Notes under the pieces: model-generated | What the model was told of the DNA's origin: nothing | Database searches by the model: none | The model's input: only the letters and a program-made list of their open reading frames with translations | Program-made: the position numbers and the translations under genes | In this document: piece by piece, positions 1 through 8,754 of the stretch | Numbering within the stretch: position 1 is the first letter of the stretch | Layout: each line of letters opens with the position of its first letter | Origin: Trichodesmium sp050015995 | GTDB lineage: Bacteria > Cyanobacteriota > Cyanobacteriia > Cyanobacteriales > Microcoleaceae | Reading direction: 5' to 3' | Assembly: GCF_050015995.1 (NCBI RefSeq) | Contig: NZ_JBNHEP010000273.1 | Span: forward strand, 10,775 to 74,774 | DNA: 64,000 nt

Positions 1-768
1 CAAACTACTCCCGACCCAATTATTGATGTAACTCCAGGAAGTAACATTACAAATGTAAATATTGGGAATGTAAATAATCGTGGTCAAATTAGTGGCACGA
101 AATTTAATGATACGAATGCTAATGGAATATTTGAAGAGGGAGAATTAGGTTTATCAGATATTACTTTATATTTAGATCTGAATCAAAATGGATTTTTAGA
201 TGAGGGAGAACCTCCGACTATTACTGATATTAATGGTGAATTTTCTTTCCTAGATTTACCCCCAGATACTTATACAATTAGGGAAACTCAAGCACCAAAT
301 TTTGACCAAACTACTCCCGACCCAATTATTAATGTAACTCCAGGAAGTAACATTACAAATGTCAATATTGGGAATGTAAGTAATCGAGGTAAAATTAATG
401 GCATTAAATTTAATGATAGAAATGCTAATGGAATATTAGAGCCTGGAGAAAATGGTTTAGATAACTTCACCTTGTATCTAGATTTGAATAACAATAGTCT
501 CTTAGATATTGGGGAACCTGCAACTATAACTGATGAATTTGGTTTCTATTCATTTGAGGATTTACCTCCCAATACTTACACAATACGAGAAGTGCAAAAA
601 TTTGGCTTCTCTCAAACCACTGCCGATCCAGTTGTTAATGTAACTCCAGGCAGTAATATTAATAATGTCAATATTGGCAACTTTAGTGAATTTCCTTTAA
701 ATAGTTTGACAGCAGAAGCTTCTGCTATTGTGGCAACTGATAATAGTTCTAACTTAGGATTTTTCTAA
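1..768 (+). CDS. SdrD-B-like repeat surface protein, C-terminal part
   Basis: The reading frame is open from base 1, so the start lies outside the window. The visible 255 residues are Ca-binding SdrD_B/Cna_B-type beta modules: each carries an NGxxxxGE motif, then a GxYxFxxLPPxTYTIRE signature, then TPGSNI. Modules repeat every 306 bases (102 residues), and the QTTPDP segment recurs at bases 1, 307 and about 613. In the family such modules form rigid stalks on secreted or surface proteins. The last 30 residues are low complexity with no LPxTG motif or membrane anchor, so the mode of attachment is unknown. The near-identical first two repeats suggest recent unequal crossing over. Confidence 0.8.
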   Translation, partial: QTTPDPIIDVTPGSNITNVNIGNVNNRGQISGTKFNDTNANGIFEEGELGLSDITLYLDLNQNGFLDEGEPPTITDINGEFSFLDLPPDTYTIRETQAPNFDQTTPDPIINVTPGSNITNVNIGNVSNRGKINGIKFNDRNANGILEPGENGLDNFTLYLDLNNNSLLDIGEPATITDEFGFYSFEDLPPNTYTIREVQKFGFSQTTADPVVNVTPGSNINNVNIGNFSEFPLNSLTAEASAIVATDNSSNLGFF

Positions 769-810
769 TCTATAGTGCTTTTTTGTAGATAAAAATTTTC
801 TGATATAGCA

Positions 811-837
811 GTAGGGGTTTGGTGACCAAACCCCTAC
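811..837. repeat. 13-bp-stem palindrome, GTAGGGG family
   Basis: A near-perfect inverted repeat begins GTAGGGGTTTGGT and ends with its complement. It lies 43 bases after the preceding stop and has no T tract, so a role as terminator is uncertain. Palindromes with the same GTAGGGG/CCCCTAC ends occur at 40080 and 47327. The rest of 769-1125 is AT-rich and I see no gene in it. Confidence 0.6.
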
Positions 838-1125
838 TTGATTCAACTGAAATATTTATGTTTAAAATCCCAAAGTTTCAGTAAAAATGATAAGTAGTTA
901 TGCAAAATTAATTATAATACCAATTTGAAAAAAGAATGTGACGAATAATAAGGGTGATAAAAATAATTTACCTAAAAAATGGTATCAAAGCTATTCATTC
1001 TGTACGTCGCCAATCCGACGGCTCCCCTACCTGACTCCTAAAAAATCCCCAAGCTATTTGTAGCAAACATCTATCACGCTTGTTATTATTACTAAGTCAA
1101 TAACATAGACTTTTATGGTCGGAGC

Positions 1126-2367
1126 ATGGTTACAAACATTATTCCCCAAACAAACATCCATCGCCTATCTGTAAACTTTCAAGGAAATGAAGGAAATAAC
1201 TTTTCAATTAATCCCTCTATTTCTGCCGATGGTCGTTATATTGCTTTTGAATCTGCTGCCAACAACTTAGTAATAGGAGACACAAATAACCAAACAGATA
1301 TTTTCATTACAGACAGACAAACTCAAACTACAAATATTGTTTCGATAAACTCTGTTGGGTTTTGGGGAAATCTCAATTCTTTTCATCCTTCTATTTCTAG
1401 TTATGGTCGCTTTGTAACCTTTGCCTCTAATGCCACTAATTTAGTGCCAGGAGATAACAATAATACAACCGATATTTTTCTCAGAGACCTCTTAACTGGT
1501 ACAACTACAAGAATATCGGTAGATTCTCTAGGCAACCAAAGCAATGCTGCCTCAGTAAACCCGACTATTTCTGCCGATGGTCGCTTCATTGTCTTTGAGT
1601 CTGATGCCACCAACCTAGTTATGGGAGATATTAACAATGCCAGAGATATTTTTCTACATGACACCCTAACTGGTATAACTGCCCAAATATCTAAAAACTC
1701 CCTGGGCGATCGAGCAAATTTTAGTTCTTTCAACCCCACTATTTCCGCTGACGGTCGGTTTATCGCTTTTGACTCTTTTGCTACTAATCTTGTGGCAGGA
1801 GATACCAATAATACCAGAGACGTTTTTTGGCACGATACCTTAACTGGAATTACCAGCAGTATTTCAGTAGATGCTTTAGGCAACCAAGGAGATTTGAGTT
1901 CGATCGCTCCCTCTATTTCTACCAACGGTCGCTTTATCGCCTTCGAGTCTAGGGCAACTAATCTAGTATCCGGAGATACCAATGATGCCAGAGATATATT
2001 TGTGCGCGATGTACTACATGGCATTACGACTCGCGTCTCTGTGGATATTTTTGGTAATCAAGTCAGTAGAAGTTCCTTTGCACCGACGATTTCTAGCGAT
2101 GGTAGGTTTGTAGCTTTTGATTCTTTCGACCCGTTACTGATGCCTGGGGATAGCAATGGTACTAATGATATATTCGTGCGGGATTTACTAAATGATGCCA
2201 CGACTAGAATATCAGTAAATTCTCAGGGGTTAGAAGGAAATTTGAGTTCTTTTAATCCGGAAATTTCAGTTTCTGGGGAAGTTGTCTTTGATTCTTTTGC
2301 GACTAATTTAGTAGTTGGAGATAATAATAATAGTCGGGATGTTTTTGTTTGGAGTAAGATTATTTAG
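1126..2367 (+). CDS. Seven-unit TolB/PD40-like beta-propeller protein
   Basis: The 413 residues are almost entirely seven units of about 58 residues. Each unit has the pattern PTISADGRFIAFDS, then ATNLVxGDxNxxxDIFxxD, then TTRISVxxxGxQ. This is the WD40-like PD40 blade known from TolB and from cyanobacterial propellers of unknown ligand. I see no catalytic domain, signal peptide or membrane segment. The 174-base repeat is also strong at DNA level. The ATG at 1126 follows a GGAG-like sequence. Seven blades match a closed propeller, so the protein is probably a complete binding or scaffold module. The partner is unknown. Confidence 0.8.
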   Translation: MVTNIIPQTNIHRLSVNFQGNEGNNFSINPSISADGRYIAFESAANNLVIGDTNNQTDIFITDRQTQTTNIVSINSVGFWGNLNSFHPSISSYGRFVTFASNATNLVPGDNNNTTDIFLRDLLTGTTTRISVDSLGNQSNAASVNPTISADGRFIVFESDATNLVMGDINNARDIFLHDTLTGITAQISKNSLGDRANFSSFNPTISADGRFIAFDSFATNLVAGDTNNTRDVFWHDTLTGITSSISVDALGNQGDLSSIAPSISTNGRFIAFESRATNLVSGDTNDARDIFVRDVLHGITTRVSVDIFGNQVSRSSFAPTISSDGRFVAFDSFDPLLMPGDSNGTNDIFVRDLLNDATTRISVNSQGLEGNLSSFNPEISVSGEVVFDSFATNLVVGDNNNSRDVFVWSKII

Positions 2368-2486
2368 CGGATTAATTTTGCTATGGCTAAAATATCTACT
2401 CAATAGTTGTCCAGATAGTTGACCAGAAAATTTTTTGGTAAAAGCATTGCATTAATTGAATAGCTGTGCTTTAATATCATAACAAA

Positions 2487-2601
2487 TTGGTTCTGACGGA
2501 GACAACCGTTAGAGGAAACGGGGAAAGTTCGGTGTAAATCCGGCGCTGTCCCGCAACTGTGATGAGATAAAAATTATCTCTCAGTCAGAATGCCCGCCGA
2601 T
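2487..2601 (+). promoter_or_regulatory. Cobalamin riboswitch
   Basis: The sequence shows the conserved AdoCbl aptamer core: AGAGGAAAC, then CGGTGTAAATCCG, then GCTGTCCCGCAACTGTGATG, a variable hairpin (GAGATAAAAATTATCTC), and the closing AGTCAGAATGCCCGCC. Such switches repress B12 synthesis or B12/cobalt uptake genes when cobalamin is bound. Here the next intact start codon is nearly 600 bases downstream (3192), and the sequence between holds only broken frames. The switch is therefore orphaned or acts over a long leader. Confidence 0.93.
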
Positions 2602-3190
2602 TGGATAGTAACTTTATAGAACATCTGCGAGGTACGGATGATGATTAATATGGTATGGGCAAAATGGGAATTGCCCCTAAATAAGAAGCTTTCGCTACAG
2701 ATATTTAGACAGAGCTTATTTAAACCAAACTCTGGGAAACAGCTACTACTTAAAAAGAAGTAAATTAGCATTTATCTTTTCTTTTGTGGATTTAATACCC
2801 CACCATAATCACCGTGCTGAAAATTACTTGGGTGGGAATCTTCCCTATGTAGTTTTCCCTTTTGCCTTTTTCAATCAATTAAGAATAAAAAAATAACAGC
2901 TAGAAAGTTGAGAAAAAGTAGAAATAGTGCTTCGGAATCTACTGTTAAAAAAAGGTAATAGAAACAACGATTAACGGTGGGATTAATAGCGATCGCAACT
3001 ACTTTGGTATTAGCAAAGGTAGCTGGGATAGAAAGTCTTGCATAACTTTAAATAGCACTCAGCAGTCAGCACTAGGACTTTTTTAGGCTGAGTCGGGGAT
3101 TTCAAGCCCGACAAGGGCTATCCGGCTTATAGAAGCCGGGGCTCAGAGCTATAAAAGCTGATAGCTAGTTAAAAAGAAATATTATCAAAA
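2602..3190 (+). pseudogene. Decayed reading frames behind the B12 riboswitch
   Basis: No intact gene is visible. Two short pieces look like former coding sequence. A His-rich PHHNHRAENYLGG stretch ends at a stop near 2899. A hydrophobic tail, VGLIAIATTLVLAKVAG, ends near 3040. A membrane cobalt/B12 transporter of the HupE/CbiM type would fit a His-rich plus hydrophobic protein under a B12 switch, but the pieces are too short to assign. GC-rich stem-loops (GTCGGG/CCCGAC) lie at about 3090-3140, just before the next gene. Confidence 0.35.
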
Positions 3191-3191
3191 A

Positions 3192-4535
3192 ATGACAACA
3201 ATAATAGGAACAGAAAATAGTGAACTCCTCACAGGTAGTTTGGAGGCAGACGAAATATATGGTTTAGCAGGAGACGACACAATCAATGGTCTGGAAAGTG
3301 GAGACTTAATTAGTGGTAACCAAGGCAACGATATTCTCAACGGAAATGCAGGTAGCGACACGCTGCGGGGTGGTAAAGGAAACGATAATCTCTCTGGAGA
3401 CCTTGGCAGCGACGATATTTATGGCGATGTAGGTACGGACACCTTAACTGGGGGAGAGGGTTTCGATAATTTTGTTCTCCAACGACAAAATCAACCACCA
3501 ACAGGAGAGCCAGATATTAACCAAGCAGACTTAATTACTGACTTTAATCTAGAACAAGATGCCATTGGTTTATTAGGAGGAATAACTTTTGAAGACCTCA
3601 ATATTTTTCAAGGCAGTAATGAACTAGCTGACAGCACCATTATCCAAGATGCAGTCACAGGAGAATTTTTAGCCGTCCTCTCAGGTGTTAACAGCAGCGA
3701 ACTTACCGAAGACCAATTTAGAATCTTTGTCCGACAACTCGGACCTTATTCCAGTTCCACCCAAGACCCAGAAAAAATTGATTCTGCCATCCCTGGTTTT
3801 ATTAGTTCTGAGGGCGAAGGTTTAATCAGACCGGACAGTGTTGTTAATCCAATATTTGCAGCATGGGCAACAGGATTTCAAAATTATTCCCCTGCACCAG
3901 GAGTTGATGAAAGATTCCAAACTCCAGAACTAACATTAGGACCTACTGCCAGAACAGATAATTTTATTGATATTGCTTCTCTGGGCGACCTAACTCAAGA
4001 ACAAATAGATGCAGGAGTACCGCCAGGAGAGATTACTTTAACCTTTGACTCTGGTATTCGTAACGGTGCAGGAGCAGATTTTGCAGTATTTGAAAATGGC
4101 TTTAATAACCTCGGCGGTATTTTTGCCGAACTAGCATTCGTTGAAGTTTCTAGCGATGGGGTAAACTTTGCTCGTTTTCCTAGCGACTCTTTGACAGGGC
4201 AAGCAGTAGGTAGTTTTGATGCCATCGATCCAACGCAAGTCTATAATTTAGCTGGTAAGCACGTTAATAATGCTTCTGAGTTTGAGGGAGAATTTTTTGG
4301 CAGTTCCTGGGGGACTCCTTTTAACTTAGATGACTTAATTAACGATCCGTTAGTAACATCTGGTGTAGTGGATATTAATGCTATTCGGTTTGTTCGGGTT
4401 GTAGATATTCCTGGTAATGGTAGCTTTTTAGATGCTACAGGAGACCCTATTTTTGACCCTTGGACAACTGCAGCACCAACTGCGACTTCTGGTGGTTTTG
4501 ATTTGGAAGCGATCGGGGTGATTAATGTTATTTAG
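3192..4535 (+). CDS. RTX-repeat protein with surface-protein C-terminal domain
   Basis: The first 90 residues hold five to six glycine-rich RTX nonapeptides (GDDTINGLE, GNDILNGNA, GNDNLSGDL), which bind calcium after export by type I secretion. The C-terminal 250 residues form a separate conserved domain with motifs GADFAVFENGF, FVEVSSDGVNFARFPS, SSWGTPFNLDDL, IRFVRVVDIPG and GGFDLEAIGV. I know this domain from bacterial proteins annotated only as cell surface protein. There is no N-terminal signal peptide, which fits RTX export. The gene is the first intact one behind the B12 riboswitch, so cobalamin control is possible but unproven. A relic of a second copy's 3' end lies at 6600. Confidence 0.75.
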   Translation: MTTIIGTENSELLTGSLEADEIYGLAGDDTINGLESGDLISGNQGNDILNGNAGSDTLRGGKGNDNLSGDLGSDDIYGDVGTDTLTGGEGFDNFVLQRQNQPPTGEPDINQADLITDFNLEQDAIGLLGGITFEDLNIFQGSNELADSTIIQDAVTGEFLAVLSGVNSSELTEDQFRIFVRQLGPYSSSTQDPEKIDSAIPGFISSEGEGLIRPDSVVNPIFAAWATGFQNYSPAPGVDERFQTPELTLGPTARTDNFIDIASLGDLTQEQIDAGVPPGEITLTFDSGIRNGAGADFAVFENGFNNLGGIFAELAFVEVSSDGVNFARFPSDSLTGQAVGSFDAIDPTQVYNLAGKHVNNASEFEGEFFGSSWGTPFNLDDLINDPLVTSGVVDINAIRFVRVVDIPGNGSFLDATGDPIFDPWTTAAPTATSGGFDLEAIGVINVI

Positions 4536-4545
4536 TAACTTAATC

Positions 4546-4830
4546 GAGAGAACTAAAATGAGGTAATTTACAGCAGATTCCACTTTGGTGAGCTACACCC
4601 CTCGCGGGCAAGATGCCCGCACCAAAAACATTGACAGCAATTTCGGAGTTAGTGAGGTACAAAATTTTATTATTTGTTAAAGACTAGAAGTCTGGTAACA
4701 CAAGCATCCTGGTTGTTCAGGCTTCCAGAACTGCAAATAACTCTACTTCACCATCCTCATGCATTGCTGTAATTTATGGGTGACACTGCTAAAACCCAGT
4801 CTTGAGTCTATAAATCTTACTTTTGACTTT
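4546..4830 (+). pseudogene. Relic of the ferredoxin gene 5' end
   Basis: Bases 4548-4570 (GAGAGAACTAAAATGAGGTAA) closely match the start region of the ferredoxin gene at 6829. A second short match, ATGGGTGACACTGCTAAAAC near 4777, resembles its codons 6-12 (WVTPLKR). The remainder holds a GCGGGCAAGATGCCCGC hairpin near 4614 and unassigned AT-rich sequence. Together with the relic at 6600 it suggests an old duplication of the pair surface protein plus ferredoxin. Confidence 0.5.
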
Positions 4831-4897
4831 TGACTTTTGAATTTTAATTTTCCCAATCTGAGAGAGTCCTACTTCGTTAAATAGGTTATTGAATCAA

Positions 4898-5356
4898 ATG
4901 GAGCAAGAAAATTATTTAGATAATTGGCAGCAAGAGTTTATTGCTACTAATTTAATCTCTATAGGATATAATGCTTGGCAAGGTTATTTAAGTGGCCAAC
5001 GGGGTCTAATTATTTGTAGTACAAATTCACCTATGATTAGTGCAACTGGAGAAACATTTAAAGTACATTTTGTGCCTCGTAATAATCTTGCACCTCTTCT
5101 CAATGCCTGGTTAAAAGCACCCGATACTGTCCTCCTTAAAAGACATTTTATGAATGATCATATTCTGGCGGCTGTTGATAATTACAATCCTCAAAAGGAT
5201 GTAGTTTTCATGTTAGAATCTGGCAGTTCTGTTACTTTCTTTTATCTTACTAATTTACCGATTAGTCCGCCTGATTGTTATCAGCAAGTTATCAAAAGTT
5301 GGGATGAATTTCCATCTCAATATTCTTCTGAATATCAAAATAATCATCATATTTAA
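4898..5356 (+). CDS. Small protein of unknown function (paralogue at 16969)
   Basis: I do not recognise the family. The ATG at 4898 is preferred over an upstream TTG because it aligns with the paralogue's start (MxExxxxxNWQQEF against MSETNDGSNWHQDF). Conserved features shared by both copies are IGYNAWxGxLSxxRG, a CSTNSP motif, KxHFVxRxxLAPxLNAWLxAPDT, and HHxMxDHILxxVDNYxP. The acidic and histidine residues of the last motif could bind metal, but this is only a guess. The protein is soluble and about 152 residues. It sits between the RTX gene and the CADD gene on the same strand; 390 bases without a gene follow it. Confidence 0.65.
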   Translation: MEQENYLDNWQQEFIATNLISIGYNAWQGYLSGQRGLIICSTNSPMISATGETFKVHFVPRNNLAPLLNAWLKAPDTVLLKRHFMNDHILAAVDNYNPQKDVVFMLESGSSVTFFYLTNLPISPPDCYQQVIKSWDEFPSQYSSEYQNNHHI

Positions 5357-5747
5357 AATTTGGTGATTTATTGTATCTTTAATTTGACATAAGAAAAAGT
5401 TATTGTAAGGGGTCATCCGTCAGCGATTCAATGCTCTAGTTATGAATTATTAGCTCATTATCAACTCAAAAGAGTAATTAGTATCCAAGGACAATTAAAA
5501 CTTCAAAAAAAAATTATTTAGCTAATCTTAGTAGTTGATTGATTCTGGCAAAAGCTGAATACTGAATGCTCATAGATGAATACTTACAAGTTATTTACTT
5601 TTATTTTCGATTTATACCATTAAGAAAAATATTTTGTCGAATAAACTATTCTTTATTACAAGTTGATTTTGATGAAATTTATTCAGCTCTTGACAATAAA
5701 AAAAATCATGATAATATATGTAGGTATTCTTAATTTTACCAACAATT
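5357..5747. other. Gene-free spacer
   Basis: AT-rich spacer with no supported gene. A TGATAAT half-site lies about 35 bases before the CADD start codon (near 5709) and could be half of a Zur/Fur-type operator; the second half is poor. Confidence 0.4.
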
Positions 5748-6452
5748 ATGTTAATTGAAAATACCAAAATGACGGTTCAAAAGTTTCTTGTTCAATTAGA
5801 CGAAATTATTGAAAAACAACATTTACTTAAGCACCAATTCTATCAAATGTGGAATGAAGGAAAATTATCTTTAGAAATGTTGCAAGAGTACGCTCAAGAA
5901 TATTATCTACAAGTTCATTATTTCCCTACTTATGTTAGTGCTACTCACGCAGCTTGTGACGACTTAGAAATAAGAAAAATGCTCCTAGAAAACCTCATGG
6001 AAGAAGAAATGGGAGCGGCAAATCACCCAGAATTATGGTTGCGTTTTGCAGAAGGTTTGGGTGTAAAACGGGAAGCTGTACAAGAGCGCGAACACCTAGT
6101 AAAAACTCAGGAATCTGTGAAGCTTTTACAGCAGTTATCCCGCAGTGAAAATCCAGCAAAAGGTTTAGCTGCTCTCTATGCTTATGAATCCCAAATTCCT
6201 GAAGTAGCTACTACTAAAATTGCTGGTTTGAAAGAATTTTACGGCATTAATTCTGAAGCAGCTTTGGCATTTTTTAAAGTACATGAAAAAGCCGATGAAA
6301 TTCACAGCCAAGTTACACGAGAAGCATTAGTAAAACTCTGTGAAACTGATGCTCAAAAACAGGAAGCATTAACAGCAGCAGCAACAGCAGTAGACGCTTT
6401 AAATTTACTACTTGATGGCGTGTATGAAGAATATTGTCAAGCTGTGAATTAA
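5748..6452 (+). CDS. CADD-type pABA synthase (heme-oxygenase-like diiron protein)
   Basis: The 234 residues match the CADD/TenA/PqqC helical-bundle family over the full length. Recognisable stretches are LDEIIEKQHLLKHQFYQMW, YAQEYYLQVHYFPTYVSATH, LLENLMEEEMG, ALYAYESQIPEVATTKI and FKVHEKADEIHS; the Glu and His of these helices are the metal ligands known in the fold. Chlamydial CADD makes p-aminobenzoate from a tyrosine within its own chain, replacing PabABC in folate synthesis, and this protein has candidate tyrosines in the active-site helices. Start is ATG at 5748; ATG at 5769 is equally possible as neither has a clear ribosome site. A cobalamin or metal link is suggested only by location. 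Confidence 0.85.
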   Translation: MLIENTKMTVQKFLVQLDEIIEKQHLLKHQFYQMWNEGKLSLEMLQEYAQEYYLQVHYFPTYVSATHAACDDLEIRKMLLENLMEEEMGAANHPELWLRFAEGLGVKREAVQEREHLVKTQESVKLLQQLSRSENPAKGLAALYAYESQIPEVATTKIAGLKEFYGINSEAALAFFKVHEKADEIHSQVTREALVKLCETDAQKQEALTAAATAVDALNLLLDGVYEEYCQAVN

Positions 6453-6599
6453 TTAGAGCAATTTTCAGGTAAGGAACGGAAATTAAATAAGACCGGGAAA
6501 TTATGGTTTCAGCCACATAAACCTCTTGAGCGTAATTAATTTTATCCGGTTTGATTTTCTTCCCATTCCTAAATAGACCACAGTAGTTGAACCAACTGA

Positions 6600-6672
6600 A
6601 GGCATCATCTTCAGTTGCTACTTCTGGTAGTTTTTACTTGGAAGCCATTGGGGTAATTAATGTTATTTAATC
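6600..6672 (+). pseudogene. 3' relic of a second RTX/surface-domain gene
   Basis: Bases 6610-6672 encode VATSGSFYLEAIGVINVI followed by a stop. This matches the last codons of the gene at 3192-4535 (TATSGGFDLEAIGVINVI, stop) in both protein and DNA. Nothing of the upstream part remains. It lies just before the ferredoxin gene, the same order as in the relic pair at 4535/4546. Confidence 0.75.
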
Positions 6673-6828
6673 AGTGGAAGGGAATAGGGAGTAGAGCAAG
6701 AAGAATCAACAAGTATAATTAAATAGTATTGACTAAAATATAGCTGGTCTTTTGCAAGTGTTTTGTCTGCAAACCCCTACTTTTGAGGTATTTTGGTGAT
6801 AAACAAACTTTAAATCCAGAGAACTAAA

Positions 6829-7695
6829 ATGAGTGAATTTAATCAATGGGTGACACCATTAAAACGCACGGTATCAGAAAAAAATCCTAAAAGTGGAACA
6901 ATACAATATGAAGATTTTCCTACTACAATAGATGTCACTGGTCCTCTATTGTATACATTAATTCAGCAAAATTGGCAGCAAGTTCAAATAGGCCATGTTG
7001 TTGAAGGTGGGGTACTAGAATTAGAATTCACTGAACCTCCAAAACTTTGCTTAATTTATGATGGTTATTTGACAGTAGCAACTCCCGCTTGGCACCTTCA
7101 TTTATGCTTAGAAAAAAATTTAGGAGGACCTCACTGTACGACACCAATAGAATTAAGAGAAAAACGTCTTTTAAGTCGGGCAGCATTTTATCGTAACTTA
7201 AACCCTGAAGGAGTAGCAAAAAGTTGGGGGATTCAGTTTTGGAATGGGGCGGGAGAAAAGTTAATGACGATATTTTTACCGAATCCATTTTTAGGGGAAG
7301 ATGAAGATTATTTACCGGTGAAAAAAGCGGAGTTTTCCAAACTTGCACTTTATGAGGAATTACGAGAAATTTATGTTTTAGGAACTCGTCCGATTCCTTT
7401 TAATAGTAATCCTTTAAAACGACCTTATTTGTCTGTTTGTCGGTCGAGTCGTTGTTATCCTTCTCGGAAGTGGCAGCCAATTTTTGAGGCTTTACAAACT
7501 GCGGTAAAAACATCAGAATTAGATATAGATGTGATTACTTCTGGCTGTTTGGAAGTTTGTAAAATGGGTCCGGTTGTCTTTTATTCGGCAGACCGAACTT
7601 GGTACACTCGTGTCACTTCTGATGTGGCTGGACGTATTGTTAAAGAGCATTTATTAGGAGGGGTGAAGTTATCTAAAAATTTATATCCTAAGTAG
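6829..7695 (+). CDS. 2Fe-2S thioredoxin-like ferredoxin domain protein
   Basis: The C-terminal third (about residues 195-280) carries CRSSRCYPS, then CLEVCKMGPVVFYSADRTWYTRV, the pattern of thioredoxin-fold 2Fe-2S ferredoxins: four cysteines in two pairs, with the second pair before a MGP turn. The N-terminal two thirds is a separate conserved domain of unknown function (IQQNWQQVQIGHVVEGGVLELEF, LHLCLEKNLGGPH, WGIQFWNGAGEKLMTIFLPNPFL). Such proteins are annotated in cyanobacteria as ferredoxin-domain proteins without a known pathway. The AACTAAAATG start context is repeated at 4548. A fragment of a second copy, residues about 160-185, sits at 17832 beside metH DNA. The role is probably electron transfer, possibly in metal or cofactor metabolism. 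Confidence 0.75.
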   Translation: MSEFNQWVTPLKRTVSEKNPKSGTIQYEDFPTTIDVTGPLLYTLIQQNWQQVQIGHVVEGGVLELEFTEPPKLCLIYDGYLTVATPAWHLHLCLEKNLGGPHCTTPIELREKRLLSRAAFYRNLNPEGVAKSWGIQFWNGAGEKLMTIFLPNPFLGEDEDYLPVKKAEFSKLALYEELREIYVLGTRPIPFNSNPLKRPYLSVCRSSRCYPSRKWQPIFEALQTAVKTSELDIDVITSGCLEVCKMGPVVFYSADRTWYTRVTSDVAGRIVKEHLLGGVKLSKNLYPK

Positions 7696-7959
7696 AGAAG
7701 TTGCATGGAATATCCAGATAAAGTAAAGTATGGAGGGAAGAATATGTATCAATGATAAATTCTTTATTGTTTGCTTGTTCTAGATATATTAATACCAAAC
7801 TAAGCTGATTCTTGAGATGGAAGAGAAACTCTAATATTTTGAGATTTTTAAGGCGTTTGGTCTCCAAAACCTATAAATTTAGGATAACCTAATTACTGTT
7901 TTTTTTAATATCTCATATATGGAAAATTGATTGTTAAAAAATGATAGGAATCAAGATTT

Positions 7960-8568
7960 ATGAATAATAAAATCACTGTTGATTCGCAGGAAAATTATAA
8001 TGTTTGGAGTCATGCTGAAAAAGCAATGTCTCATTCTCGTCTGTGGCAATTTTTGTTAATTACTCTTGGCAGTGCTAGTAGTATTATTTATCCTCACGTT
8101 CCCTTAGTAGGTTTTGCTGCTATTAGTGGGGTGACACTTAATAGAAAACAGGCGATAATTTCTTCAATAACAATTTGGTTAGTTAATCAATTCTATGGTT
8201 TTACTCTCCGTCAATATCCCCAGACTTTAGAATCTTTGACTTGGGGATTGGTGATGGGTTTGGGAACATTATTAGTAACAATTGTAGCTAGTATTAAGCC
8301 TAAATTTATTGAGCATAAAATCTGGAAGTATTATTTATGGTTGAGTGCTAGTTTAGTAATAGGATATGTCTTGTTTGAAGGGATAATATTGTTGACTGCT
8401 ACCTTAATGGTGGGAGACAGTCATGGTTTAACGGTGGGAATTTTAGGGAGGATTTTTGTTAAAAATATAGTCTGGACGATCGCTCTAACTTTTATCCACA
8501 GTTTGTTGATTTGGAATGGGATTAAATTCTTTAAAAGAGGGGAACAGAGTTCTATCGCTCCTACTTAA
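7960..8568 (+). CDS. Small multi-pass membrane protein, unknown function
   Basis: The 202-residue protein has five or six hydrophobic segments (about residues 30-55, 60-80, 90-112, 122-150, 165-190) and a charged C-terminus. I do not recognise a family. Size and topology would fit an ECF transporter S-component or another small permease, and the neighbourhood (B12 riboswitch, metal genes, porin) makes uptake of a cofactor or metal plausible, but no motif proves it. A broken copy of the first 70 codons lies at 33207. The porin gene follows after 186 bases on the same strand. Confidence 0.65.
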   Translation: MNNKITVDSQENYNVWSHAEKAMSHSRLWQFLLITLGSASSIIYPHVPLVGFAAISGVTLNRKQAIISSITIWLVNQFYGFTLRQYPQTLESLTWGLVMGLGTLLVTIVASIKPKFIEHKIWKYYLWLSASLVIGYVLFEGIILLTATLMVGDSHGLTVGILGRIFVKNIVWTIALTFIHSLLIWNGIKFFKRGEQSSIAPT

Positions 8569-8754
8569 GACAACTTGACAAACAGCTTCTTACATAAATG
8601 TTTTGAGATTCGTTAATTGAAAAATAAGTCAATTCTTCACCCTCGCTTATATCCTTATCCAACAATAGTTTTGTCAGCTTGGATAATATTTGCTTTTTAT
8701 CCTTAAATCACTAGAGGATACTACAAACAATTAATAGGTATTAATTAGAAATTA

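Noticed and set aside
1401..2024. Minus-strand frame of 207 codons
   Set aside because: It is the antisense of the repeated propeller gene; its own repeats follow from that.
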